The position numbers were made by a program, and so were the translations under genes. A stretch of DNA of 25,565 bases from JAFGJU01 sp964570935 (GTDB lineage: Bacteria; Eisenbacteria; RBG-16-71-46; JAFGJU01). Each line of letters begins with the position of its first letter. The stretch's first letter is position 1. Location: positions 1-25,565 of the forward strand of contig CAZMZP010000025.1 of assembly GCA_964570935.1 (NCBI GenBank), read 5' to 3'. Shown here piece after piece: positions 6,984-14,203 of the stretch. A model generated the notes under the pieces. That model did no database searches. It was not told the DNA's origin and worked only from the letters and a program-made list of their open reading frames with translations.

Positions 6984-7661
6984 ATGAACCATGTTCTTGC
7001 CCCGGGATGCGCGCTGTGGCTGTACAAGCCCCATCTTGTAGGTAGACTCCGCGAATCCCTTGTACCGGCCGTCGGCCCGGTAGACCTGCTGCTCACGTGC
7101 TGTCGTCATACCCCGCAGATGGCTCCGGACTCGCGCGTCATCAACATCTGTCCTGGGTGCGACAGAAGGTATCGCGAGGACTATGTCAACCCCTCGACGG
7201 TTTCCTTGTGGGAGCTGCTCTTGGAGACTGACACGTTCGCCTTCCCGGACTACGGGTCTGAAGAAATGACAATCATAGACGCATGCCCCACGAGAGACCA
7301 GGATCGCATCCACAGCTCGGTGCGGGCGTTGGCCGAGAGGATGAATATTACAATCGTCGAACCCGTAAATACGAAGAGGGAGAGCACTTGTTGCGGAGAC
7401 ATCTCCTTCGGGAACATGCCCGCTGAGCAGGTAATCGGCCAAATGAGGGCAAAAGCCGACGAAATGCCCGTGGACGACATTCTGGTTTACTGCGTTTCGT
7501 GCAGCGAGGCCATGTTCATCGGCGGAAAGCGGCCCCGCTATTTGGTGGACGTGTTGTTCGGCGAAGACACCGTCCCACACGCCGTCGACCCGGACCGATG
7601 GCACAAGGAACTGGACGAGTTCATCGAGAAGCACAAGGATTACGAAGTCAGACGCGCCTGA
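6984..7661 (+). CDS. CCG-domain iron-sulfur protein, heterodisulfide-reductase subunit B-like
   Basis: The 225-residue protein carries a canonical CCG motif: Cys101, then 34 residues to Cys136-Cys137-Gly, then Cys170-x2-Cys173. A degenerate first copy is present as Cys9, Cys39-Cys40 and Cys56-x2-Cys59. CCG domains in HdrB, GlpC and LutA-type proteins bind noncubane or other Fe-S clusters and carry out electron transfer or disulfide reduction. No membrane segment or ferredoxin domain is present, so partners would supply electrons. It lies between TIGR04076 and an unusual Cys-rich protein 21 bp downstream, which suggests a shared redox or sulfur job. Confidence 0.82.
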   Translation: MNHVLAPGCALWLYKPHLVGRLRESLVPAVGPVDLLLTCCRHTPQMAPDSRVINICPGCDRRYREDYVNPSTVSLWELLLETDTFAFPDYGSEEMTIIDACPTRDQDRIHSSVRALAERMNITIVEPVNTKRESTCCGDISFGNMPAEQVIGQMRAKADEMPVDDILVYCVSCSEAMFIGGKRPRYLVDVLFGEDTVPHAVDPDRWHKELDEFIEKHKDYEVRRA

Positions 7662-7682
7662 CCGCTCCCGGGAACCGCCAGG

Positions 7683-8234
7683 TTGGAAACTTTCACGGAA
7701 CCGAAGCCGCTGGAGAGAAACCCCCGTTACAGTGCCCAAAGACGGAGGACCCTGGCCGGCCTCAGCGACGACATGATCGACAGGCCCCTAGTCGGGCTCG
7801 TCAGGGACTTCAACAGACTGCCCTGCTGCTACACTCTGCAGTGCTGCTACGGGCATTTTGTGTACCCCGGACAGGAAGACCCTCATAACCTCGAGCCCCT
7901 ACCGCGTACGGATGCGATTCACAAGGTGGAATACCGGATAGCCTACGTCGCTGTCTGCGTTCAGACCAGCGACTCTGGGAAACGGCTCCTGGATGCCATG
8001 AGGAAGATCCCGACTATTGACCCGGAGAACATCCAGTTATGCTGCGCCGGGTGGTTCTGGGAAAGACACGTCAACTCCTACGCGCTGCAGGTCGAGCCCG
8101 ACAGGTTCAAGTCCCTTGACCAGGCCGTGCTGGAATACGAGGAAGCACTGAAAATAGAGAAGGTGCGGAACGAGCTCTTTCGTGAGCTGCGTGCGTTTCT
8201 CAAGAAGCAACGGCTCTCGACCGGATTAGACTAG
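7683..8234 (+). CDS. Cys-rich conserved protein with remote TYW3-like pattern
   Basis: The 183-residue protein starts at a TTG with a weak ribosome site, so the exact start is uncertain; Met31 is an alternative. Paired cysteines stand out: Cys48-Cys49, Cys54-Cys55, Cys120-Cys121, plus Cys92. The order PLVGLVRDFN (35-44), Y50-T51, C54-C55-Y-G57-H58 recalls the N...YxTSSCSGR signature of TYW3/Taw3, the wybutosine methyltransferase family. A later segment (RLLDAMRKIPTID... to LQVEP) could correspond to its second conserved block. This is inference from pattern only, and I know no firm family. It closely follows the CCG protein and ends in a charged helix (about 144-178). Confidence 0.6.
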   Translation: METFTEPKPLERNPRYSAQRRRTLAGLSDDMIDRPLVGLVRDFNRLPCCYTLQCCYGHFVYPGQEDPHNLEPLPRTDAIHKVEYRIAYVAVCVQTSDSGKRLLDAMRKIPTIDPENIQLCCAGWFWERHVNSYALQVEPDRFKSLDQAVLEYEEALKIEKVRNELFRELRAFLKKQRLSTGLD

Positions 8235-8289
8235 CACAGATTGAGCAGCATGACCGAGGCTCGGTGTCGAGGATTGGGGCGGAGACAGG

Positions 8290-8721
8290 GTGAGAAGACT
8301 GACCAGAATGTTGCTGATTGCGAGCGGCACGCTTTCTGTGGGATTGGGGGTTATCGGCATGTTCCTGCCGGTGCTGCCGACCACGCCCTTCCTGCTCCTG
8401 GCCGCACTGTGCTACGCTAACAGCTCGCAACGGTTCTATCATTGGCTGACGACTAATCGCTGGTTTGGAGAGTACATCAAGGCCTATCGTGAAGGCAGGG
8501 GAATACCGCTCGCGCAGAAGGTAATCACTATCTCGTTGTTGTGGCTGACGATGGGCTTTGCGTTGCTGGCCGTCGTGTCTCAATGGTGGGCCAAGCTTCT
8601 GCTGCTGGGCATAGCGGTCGCCGTCACCATTCATCTGGCAGGAATAAAGACCCGCAGACCGGGAGGAGGTGATCATCGTCAGCCCGGAAGGCACGACTCC
8701 TCCGGGGACGAACAGCCATGA
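8290..8721 (+). CDS. DUF454 (YbaN) family inner-membrane protein
   Basis: The 143-residue protein shows the family core: an N-terminal hydrophobic segment with GVIGMFLPVLPTTPFLLLAA (about 20-39), then a short amphipathic region with NRWFGEYIKAYREGRGIP, and two further membrane helices (about 78-117). The C-terminal 25 residues are polar and rich in His, Gly and Arg. The family is widespread but without a defined function. The start is a GTG with GGCGGAG upstream. Its stop overlaps the ATG of the next gene by four bases (ATGA), implying translational coupling to the GNAT-creatininase fusion. Confidence 0.8.
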   Translation: MRRLTRMLLIASGTLSVGLGVIGMFLPVLPTTPFLLLAALCYANSSQRFYHWLTTNRWFGEYIKAYREGRGIPLAQKVITISLLWLTMGFALLAVVSQWWAKLLLLGIAVAVTIHLAGIKTRRPGGGDHRQPGRHDSSGDEQP

Positions 8722-9956
8722 ACATTCGCGAGATCGAAGAGCGTGACATTCCCGCGCTCTTCGCCGTCAGGGTCACAACACACGAAAACCGACTGACCCG
8801 CGAGGAGCTCACTGCGTTGGGAATCACCGAGGAGTCGGTCGGGGACAGGCTCAGGGGAACGTTCCGGGGATGGCTGTGCGAGGAGGACGAGCAGGTAGTG
8901 GGCTTTGCGATGGGCGACCGAGCCTCCGGAGAGATGTGGGTGATTGCAGTCCTGCCCGCCTATCTGGGCCGGGGCATCGGCTCGGCCCTGTTGAGGCGCG
9001 TGGAAGACTGGCTTCAGGCAAGCGGATGCGCTCGGCTCTGGTTGACCACTGACGTCGACACTCGACTCAAGGCGTACGCGTTCTACTGCCGACACGGCTG
9101 GCGGGAGGATCGCGTTGAGAAAGGACTGCTGTATATGGTCAAGGACTTCTCCGCTAAGGGCCGCGGCGGCACTCCGATTCGGCCAAAGACGGAACCTTCC
9201 ACCGGCCGTATCCGCTTGGCGGAGATGACGTGGCCGGACGTCGCTTCTGCTCTGGAGCGCGGGTTCACTACCGTGGTCGTCGCGGTGGGTTCCAGCGAAC
9301 AGCATGGCCCGCACCTGCCGACCATGACCGACACGCGAATCGGGGACGAGTTGGCCCATCGGGTTGCCGCAAAGCTGGGTAATGCCCTTCAGGCGAGCAC
9401 AATCACGGTCGGCTGCTCGGAACATCACCTTGCCCTTCCTGGAACGATTTCGTTGAAAGCCGAGACTCTGCGGATGGTTATTCTGGACTATGCGGACAGT
9501 CTGGTTCGCGGAGGCTTCAAGACGGTCGTCTTCCTGCCTTTGCACGGCGGCAACTTTTCGACTGTTCGGGAGGCCGTGAAAGAAGCGCAGGCGGCCCATC
9601 CCGGAGTCGCCGTAATCGGGGTCACGGACCTGTTCAAACTGATGGACTGCCTGAGTTCGGCGTCCGCCGAATTCGGCGTGACGGCCGCCGAATCCGGCGG
9701 ACACGCCGGCGAAAGCGAGACATCCATCATGCTGTTCCTGGAAAGAAGCCTGGTGATAGACGACAGGTTTGCGCAAGGTTACATCGGACCGATCCGCGAG
9801 AGGGAATTCGAAATCGTCTGCAAGCGAGGCATTCGCGCCCTGAGCGAGAACGGAGTCCTCGGCGACCCGACGAAGGCCTCCGTGGACAAGGGCGAAACAT
9901 ACCTTGACCGTCTAACGGAGTTTCTGCTGCAGGAAATCAGGAGTCGATCGCGATGA
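8718..9956 (+). CDS. GNAT acetyltransferase-creatininase fusion protein
   Basis: The 412-residue protein joins two domains. Residues 1-145 are a GNAT N-acetyltransferase, with an acetyl-CoA loop in VLPAYLGRGIGSALL (79-93) and an AFYCRHGW end. A Gly/Pro-rich linker (about 147-163) leads to a creatininase-family amidohydrolase (about 165-410). Metal-ligand-type residues appear as Glu194 and His196 in SSEQHG, Asp205, HGGN (276-279) and HAGESETS (329-336). Creatininase-family enzymes hydrolyse cyclic or linear amides such as creatinine or formamidopyrimidines. The pairing with an acetyltransferase suggests sequential handling of one amine or amide substrate, which is inference. The reading frame is continuous with no sign of frameshift. 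Confidence 0.85.
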   Translation: MNIREIEERDIPALFAVRVTTHENRLTREELTALGITEESVGDRLRGTFRGWLCEEDEQVVGFAMGDRASGEMWVIAVLPAYLGRGIGSALLRRVEDWLQASGCARLWLTTDVDTRLKAYAFYCRHGWREDRVEKGLLYMVKDFSAKGRGGTPIRPKTEPSTGRIRLAEMTWPDVASALERGFTTVVVAVGSSEQHGPHLPTMTDTRIGDELAHRVAAKLGNALQASTITVGCSEHHLALPGTISLKAETLRMVILDYADSLVRGGFKTVVFLPLHGGNFSTVREAVKEAQAAHPGVAVIGVTDLFKLMDCLSSASAEFGVTAAESGGHAGESETSIMLFLERSLVIDDRFAQGYIGPIREREFEIVCKRGIRALSENGVLGDPTKASVDKGETYLDRLTEFLLQEIRSRSR

Positions 9957-9976
9957 CTTCCGCAGAGGAAGTCATC
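9952..9976 (+). terminator. Perfect hairpin containing the stop codon of the fusion gene; terminator-like without a T-tract
   Basis: GATGACTTCC (9952-9961) and GGAAGTCATC (9967-9976) form a perfect 10-bp stem with the 5-nt loop GCAGA. The TGA stop codon (9954-9956) is inside the left arm. No run of T follows, so intrinsic termination is doubtful. It could instead protect an mRNA 3' end, pause RNA polymerase, or act as a protein-binding site. The next gene starts 11 nt later without a good Shine-Dalgarno sequence. Confidence 0.45.
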
Positions 9977-9987
9977 CACACGAACCC

Positions 9988-10371
9988 ATGCGGAAGACCA
10001 TCGCGTATGTGTGGGTGATGATCCCACCCTTGATTCTGTCTGCGCTCATCCACTGTGTCGATCCTGACGTCGGCGGAGTTAAAGGGTTGGCGTCTCCGTC
10101 GACGGTTCTCTCTGTGGTCGTCTGCGGGGTTCCTCTCGCGGGCGTGGCCCTGCTGTGCTTCTGGCTTGCGGTCCGGTATCGCTGGACGGCGTGGGTGTCT
10201 CTGAGTGTCCTTTTTTCTCTGGTTGTCGCGCTGGCGCTGGTGCTCCTGCAGTCGCCGCCGCCAGCGGGGCCGGCAGGGATTGCGCTTCCGCTGATTGGGG
10301 GCACGTTGCTTGTGTGGCTATTCCTGTTGGCTGCCGTCCTGCCCTCGCGTGCGTTGTGGCGTTCTCGCTGA
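9988..10371 (+). CDS. Small integral membrane protein, four predicted helices
   Basis: The 127-residue hydrophobic protein has segments at about 5-22, 37-64, 66-85 and 95-118, and a basic C-terminal end (SRALWRSR). I do not recognise a family. The ATG at 9988 has no Shine-Dalgarno sequence within the usual distance. The preceding sequence is the perfect hairpin at 9952-9976, so translation may depend on read-through from the upstream gene, or the start may differ. It is followed after 13 bp by the SnoaL-like gene. Confidence 0.6.
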   Translation: MRKTIAYVWVMIPPLILSALIHCVDPDVGGVKGLASPSTVLSVVVCGVPLAGVALLCFWLAVRYRWTAWVSLSVLFSLVVALALVLLQSPPPAGPAGIALPLIGGTLLVWLFLLAAVLPSRALWRSR

Positions 10372-10384
10372 CACTGGAGGTGCG

Positions 10385-10795
10385 ATGATTCCGACCAGGG
10401 ACTCAACCGACGAGAGCACATCTGCGACGATAATCGAGCTCGAACGCGCAGCGCTTGACAGGTGGGGCAAGGGAAACCCGTCCGGCTTCCTGGAGATCTG
10501 CGCGCCGGACGTTGTGTACTTCGACCCGAGCCTGGACAGGCGCATCGACGGGCTCGAAGCTCTGGCTCGCTACTACGAACCCGTCCGGGGCAAGATCTTC
10601 TTTGACCGGTTTGAGTTGCTCAATCCACTCGTGCAGGTCATCGGCGACGCGGCCGTGTTGACGTTCAATTACGTGTCTTACGGGCAGGAGGGTAAACAGA
10701 GTCCGTGGAACTGCACGGAAGTGTACCGCCGGTCGAACGGAAAATGGCTAATCGTTCAAACTCACTGGTCGTATACTAAGTCTGTGAGGGCATAG
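10385..10795 (+). CDS. SnoaL-like / DUF4440 NTF2-fold protein (first copy)
   Basis: The 136-residue protein has the NTF2-like cone pattern. An N-terminal helix (IIELERAALDRWGKGNPSGFLEI, about 18-40) is followed by DVVYFDPS, GLEALARYYEPV, and strands ending in TEVYRRSNGKWLIVQTHWSY. This is typical of calcium/calmodulin-kinase-II-association and DUF4440 relatives. Such domains serve as small isomerases or hydrolases, or simply bind ligands. ATG 10385 is preceded by GGAGGT. Residues upstream of it in the longer frame lie over the preceding gene and are not expected. Confidence 0.8.
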   Translation: MIPTRDSTDESTSATIIELERAALDRWGKGNPSGFLEICAPDVVYFDPSLDRRIDGLEALARYYEPVRGKIFFDRFELLNPLVQVIGDAAVLTFNYVSYGQEGKQSPWNCTEVYRRSNGKWLIVQTHWSYTKSVRA

Positions 10796-10870
10796 TCTCG
10801 AGGCCCACAGACGGTCCAGTCCTGTTCACTGGCGCCAGGTTCACGACGGGTCAATCGAGGAGGGTGCACG

Positions 10871-11110
10871 ATGACGTCACAAGCCTACATCGCATTCTCG
10901 CTGGTCTTGCTGGCTATCATAGCCGCTCTCGTCTTTCTGGTGGCCAAGAAGCGCGGACAGACAAGGCTTACGCCGCTGGCCAGTATCGCGTTTGTGTTCA
11001 TCGTGGCGGGCATCTTCTTCGGAGACAACAGGATGATCGGGTATGGCCTGATGGGGGTCGGGGTGATTCTCGCTGTCGTGGACATAGTCCGAAAACTCGG
11101 AAGCAAATGA
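10871..11110 (+). CDS. Small membrane protein, three predicted helices
   Basis: The 79-residue protein has hydrophobic segments at about 6-25, 36-50 and 53-70, linked by a basic loop KKRGQTR and a NRMIG turn. I know similar proteins only as conserved hypotheticals. A strong GAGGAGGG ribosome site lies 6 nt before the ATG. It stands alone between a 75-bp and an 80-bp gap, and nothing shows its partner. Confidence 0.65.
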   Translation: MTSQAYIAFSLVLLAIIAALVFLVAKKRGQTRLTPLASIAFVFIVAGIFFGDNRMIGYGLMGVGVILAVVDIVRKLGSK

Positions 11111-11189
11111 CTCGATGGCTCGGGGGCTGGGGCGGCGCGGGCAAGGACGCCATGTGGTGTGAGGAACGACCGGACACAAGGAGGCACTA

Positions 11190-11750
11190 ATGGTAGGGCT
11201 CTGGAGTTTGTGGCTGCCGATTCTGTTGTCTTCGGCCGTCGCGTTCGTAGTGAGTTCGATCATCCACATGGCGACGCCCTGGCACAAGGGTGATTACGCA
11301 AAGGCCCCTGACGAAGGCAAGCTCATGGATGCTCTCCGTCCCATGGGGTTACCGTCGGGTGACTACATGATCCCGAAGCCGTCCAGCAGGCAGGAAGCCA
11401 CGTCACCCGAGTTCAGTGAGAAGATGAAGAAGGGTCCCGTGATGGTGATGACCATAATGCGGGGCGGTTCAACGTCCATGCGGCGGAACCTTGTGGCTTG
11501 GTTCGCATACCTGCTGGTAGTGAGCGTGTTCGCGGCGTACGTTGCCAGCCGGGCGCTGTCGCCGGGGGCCGGCGCCCTGCCGGTTCTGCGATTCGCCGGG
11601 GCAACGGCATTCGTGGGCTACTCGCTTGCCCTCTGGCAGGCATCGATCTGGTTCGGCAAGTCATGGGTGACCACACTTAAGGGCAACGTGGACGGGTTCA
11701 TCTATGCCGTGCTGACCGGACTCATTATGGGATGGTTCTGGCCGCGGTAA
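11190..11750 (+). CDS. Conserved integral membrane protein of unknown function
   Basis: The 186-residue protein has an N-terminal helix (about 5-27) ending in SSIIHMATPWHKGDY, a polar central region with LRPMGLPSGDYMIPKP (about 50-65), and three C-terminal helices (about 100-122, 128-150, 165-184). I recall this HM.PWHK...LRP...P.GDYM.P layout from hypothetical proteins of soil bacteria. No catalytic function is known to me. The His and aromatic residues near the membrane edge could be a ligand site, which is speculation. AAGGAGG precedes the ATG. Confidence 0.7.
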   Translation: MVGLWSLWLPILLSSAVAFVVSSIIHMATPWHKGDYAKAPDEGKLMDALRPMGLPSGDYMIPKPSSRQEATSPEFSEKMKKGPVMVMTIMRGGSTSMRRNLVAWFAYLLVVSVFAAYVASRALSPGAGALPVLRFAGATAFVGYSLALWQASIWFGKSWVTTLKGNVDGFIYAVLTGLIMGWFWPR

Positions 11751-11788
11751 ACGCCTTGATGTTGCACCCTGCGGGTCGGAGCAGCGCG

Positions 11789-12328
11789 ATGGTCAGCGAC
11801 AGGGCTCTCTCCAGAGACGAAATCACGAAGGTGTGGACCATCGACCGGAGCGAGGTCATTGACGCGGTCTACTACCTCGAAAACGGGAGTCTCGTGCTCA
11901 AGCAGGAACACTACGACATGCGCGGCTGGCCGCAGGGAGAATCAGATAAGTACACGCCGGTGCTGGAGACCTGCTACGATGCCGGCGGTTGGTTTCACGG
12001 GCTGTTCGACGAGAACAGGTTGATCGGTGTGGCGGTGCTGGAAAGTCGCTTCATCGGAAACAACAAGGATCAACTGCAGTTGAAGTTCCTGCACGTCAGC
12101 CGCGGTTACCGGAGCAAGGGACTGGGTAGACAGCTCTTCGAGTCGGCGGCGCATGAAGCCCGCAAGCGTGGAGCGGCGCGAATGTACATCTCGGCTACCC
12201 CGGCCGAGCGCACGATCGACTTCTATTTGCGCCTGGGGTGCAAGGTCACCGCGGAACCAGACCCCGAGTTGTTTGCGCTTGAGCCGAAAGACATCCACCT
12301 GGAGTACGACCTGGCGTCGAGCCTTTAA
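11789..12328 (+). CDS. GNAT family N-acetyltransferase
   Basis: The 179-residue protein starts MVSDRALSRDEITKVWTIDR, a start typical of one GNAT subgroup. It contains LKFLHVSRGYRSKGLGRQLF (98-117), whose RSKGLG stretch is the acetyl-CoA pyrophosphate loop. After it come an AARMYISATP strand and a TIDFYLRLGC helix, as expected for motif B. ATG 11789 with CGGAG upstream is preferred over the earlier in-frame ATG codons at 11732 and 11759, which lie over or next to the end of the preceding membrane-protein gene. The substrate is unknown. Confidence 0.85.
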   Translation: MVSDRALSRDEITKVWTIDRSEVIDAVYYLENGSLVLKQEHYDMRGWPQGESDKYTPVLETCYDAGGWFHGLFDENRLIGVAVLESRFIGNNKDQLQLKFLHVSRGYRSKGLGRQLFESAAHEARKRGAARMYISATPAERTIDFYLRLGCKVTAEPDPELFALEPKDIHLEYDLASSL

Positions 12329-12382
12329 CGAGCTTTTTGGGCCAGCACGAAGGGGGTGGGGCTTGCCGGCGGAGGTCCAGCT

Positions 12383-12949
12383 ATGTTTTTGAAGATTTTT
12401 ACCATTCTCATAGTCGCGTGGCCCGTGTCGGAAGTCATCCTCGGACTGCTCCTGCGCGCCAAGCGTGAGTCGGCCGCCGTAAGAGACCGCGGGTCGCTCG
12501 CGCTGCTTTGGGTCACAATCGCTGCCGGGTTGACGGCTGGTCACTTTATCCGGACCGGCGGCCCCGGGTCCGTGGGGGCCCCTCCTGCCGTGTTCCTGAC
12601 CGCAGCGTCGGCGCTGATCGTCTGCGGCCTGGCCCTCCGTTGGGCGGCGATTATCACCCTGGGTCGCTTCTTCACGGCGAACGTGGCCGTCCTGCCCGGC
12701 CACGCCGTCGTCCGCACTGGAGTCTACCGTTACATGCGCCATCCGGCCTACAGTGGTCTGCTTGTGGCGTTCCTGGGGGCCGGCGTGGCGTTCGACAACT
12801 GGCTCAGTCTCCTGGTCATCGTTGTCCCGATTGCCGCTGCTCTGTCGTACAGAATACGTGTTGAGGAAGCCGCGCTTGTGGAGACATTGGGAAACGAGTA
12901 TGCCGACTATTGCAGGGTGACGAAACGCCTGATCCCGGGCATCTACTAG
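12383..12949 (+). CDS. Isoprenylcysteine carboxylmethyltransferase (ICMT)-family membrane methyltransferase (first of three)
   Basis: The 188-residue protein has several membrane helices and the ICMT/phospholipid-methyltransferase C-terminal signature. VVRTGVYRYMRHPAYSG (about 111-127) is followed by a hydrophobic hairpin and RVEEAALVETLGNEYADYC with basic residues after it. These elements form the SAM-binding pocket in the family. Bacterial members methylate small lipids or carboxylates, mostly unassigned. ATG 12383 follows GGAGGT by 6 nt; the in-frame ATG at 12356 lacks this. It ends 9 bp before the secreted DUF4350-like gene. Confidence 0.85.
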   Translation: MFLKIFTILIVAWPVSEVILGLLLRAKRESAAVRDRGSLALLWVTIAAGLTAGHFIRTGGPGSVGAPPAVFLTAASALIVCGLALRWAAIITLGRFFTANVAVLPGHAVVRTGVYRYMRHPAYSGLLVAFLGAGVAFDNWLSLLVIVVPIAAALSYRIRVEEAALVETLGNEYADYCRVTKRLIPGIY

Positions 12950-12958
12950 GGAGCGACC

Positions 12959-13906
12959 ATGATCAAACAGTTGACGTTTGTGATACTCTCTGCGGCGCTC
13001 GCTCCTCCTCTTCTGAGCCCCGGCGCCAATGCCCAGCAGGTGGCGGACTCCTCATTCGCCCCCGCCATCGTGAGTCCTGCGTATGCACCGGGACGCGGTC
13101 CGGTAGTCCTGCTGGACGAGGCTCATTTCAACTTCCATACGGCCGACGGCCGCTACCTTCCGTTCGCGGAATTGCTTCGCCGCGACGGCTATGTGGTGCG
13201 AGCCTCTAAATCGCAATTCACCAAGGCCGCACTGCGGCACGGCAAGATACTCGTCGTCGCCAACGCGCTGGCCGAGCGTAATCAGACTGACTGGTCCCTC
13301 CCAACGCCTTCAGCGTTCTCGGACGCAGAGATCGCGGCAGTGCGGGACTGGGTGAAAGGGGGCGGCTCGCTCCTCCTGATCGCCGACCACATGCCCTTTG
13401 CCGGCGCCGCCGAAAAGCTGGCGAGGGCGTTCGGAATTGAGTTCAGCAATGGTTACGCCGTCGACGAAAGTGGGCCGAGACCGATGGTGTTCAGGCGGTC
13501 GGACGGATCACTCCGGCACCACCGGATTTCTGAAGGCAGGACGGATTCAGAGAGAGTGGATTCGGTCGCAACCTTCACCGGTTCGGCGTTCAAGGTGCCA
13601 GGAGATGCACGGCCCCTGCTCGTCCTGGGCCCACAAGTCGCATCGGTTCTGACTTCGGCGGCCGGGGAGGTCTCTGACGAAACCCCGCGCATTCCCGTGG
13701 GAGGGTGGTACCAGGGGGCAGTCGTGCGGTTCGGCAAGGGCCGCGTGGCCGTGTTCGGAGAGGCCGCGATGTTCTCGGCTCAGCTCGGCGGACCAGACCG
13801 GCGGCCGATGGGTATGAACGCGCCGATTGCGGCTCAGAACCCTCAGTTTCTTCTTAACGTCCTGCACTGGCTGTCGGGCAAGTTGAGAGACGTGAAGACA
13901 TCATAA
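12959..13906 (+). CDS. Secreted DUF4350/GldG-like protein
   Basis: The 315-residue protein begins with a cleavable-type signal peptide (hydrophobic 4-20, ending GANAQ near 26). The mature part resembles DUF4350 and class-I glutamine-amidotransferase-like ABC-accessory domains. It shows VVLLDEAHFNFHT (48-60), LLRRDGYVVRA, ILVVANAL, a DWVKGGGSLLLIADHMP strand-turn (about 129-145), and GRVAVFGEAAMFSAQ near the C-terminus. No nucleophile Cys is seen at the usual elbow, so catalysis is unlikely. It is probably exported to the periplasm or outside. AGGGAG precedes the ATG. Confidence 0.7.
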   Translation: MIKQLTFVILSAALAPPLLSPGANAQQVADSSFAPAIVSPAYAPGRGPVVLLDEAHFNFHTADGRYLPFAELLRRDGYVVRASKSQFTKAALRHGKILVVANALAERNQTDWSLPTPSAFSDAEIAAVRDWVKGGGSLLLIADHMPFAGAAEKLARAFGIEFSNGYAVDESGPRPMVFRRSDGSLRHHRISEGRTDSERVDSVATFTGSAFKVPGDARPLLVLGPQVASVLTSAAGEVSDETPRIPVGGWYQGAVVRFGKGRVAVFGEAAMFSAQLGGPDRRPMGMNAPIAAQNPQFLLNVLHWLSGKLRDVKTS

Positions 13907-13993
13907 AGAGAAGAAGTTCTACGAGGAAGGGCCTAGGAAGTGGAAGAAGAGATCAAGAAGTCGGGGCGGCACTGACTGCGCGGGACATCAGTC
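13907..13993 (+). other. Purine-rich gap, possibly a decayed gene tail
   Basis: The 87 bases are strikingly rich in A and G up to about 13955. Translation in two neighbouring frames gives charged peptide-like segments, KKFYEEGP then, after one frameshift, EVEEEIKKSGRH ending in TGA at 13973-13975. This looks like the end of a degraded coding sequence, but it is too short to assign. No terminator is visible. Confidence 0.25.
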
Positions 13994-14182
13994 ATGAGGG
14001 TACGGGTAGATAAGGATCTGTGTGAGGGGTGCCAGACTTGCGTCGCCCTTTGCCCCGAAGTGTTCGAGATGGAGGACGACAAGTCCCATCCGCTCGTTGA
14101 CGTCATACCCCAGGAGCTTCAGGACAAGTGCCGGGAGGCGGCTGCGGCTTGCCCGGCGAGCGCGATCATGATCGAAGAATAA
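13994..14182 (+). CDS. [4Fe-4S] ferredoxin
   Basis: The 62-residue ferredoxin has Cys10-x2-Cys13-x2-Cys16 followed by Cys20-Pro, and a C-terminal Cys53-Pro. In the ferredoxin family with a single cluster, Cys10, Cys13, Cys16 and Cys53 bind one [4Fe-4S]. Cys20 and Cys46 would be free for a disulfide or a second site, as in several monocluster ferredoxins. It is a soluble electron carrier. The ATG has only a weak ribosome site. Its neighbours (LysE exporter, TIGR04076) do not name a partner. The only other Fe-S protein in the window is the CCG protein at 6984. Confidence 0.9.
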   Translation: MRVRVDKDLCEGCQTCVALCPEVFEMEDDKSHPLVDVIPQELQDKCREAAAACPASAIMIEE

Positions 14183-14203
14183 TCGACACATCCAGGGCTC
14201 GCC

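Noticed and set aside
8253..8265. ACCGA-GGC-TCGGT mini hairpin before the DUF454 gene
   Set aside because: Five-pair stem with a three-nt loop and no T-tract; too weak to call a terminator.
8679..9776. Minus-strand open frame of 365 codons
   Set aside because: Antisense of the GNAT-creatininase fusion, no domain pattern and no ribosome site.
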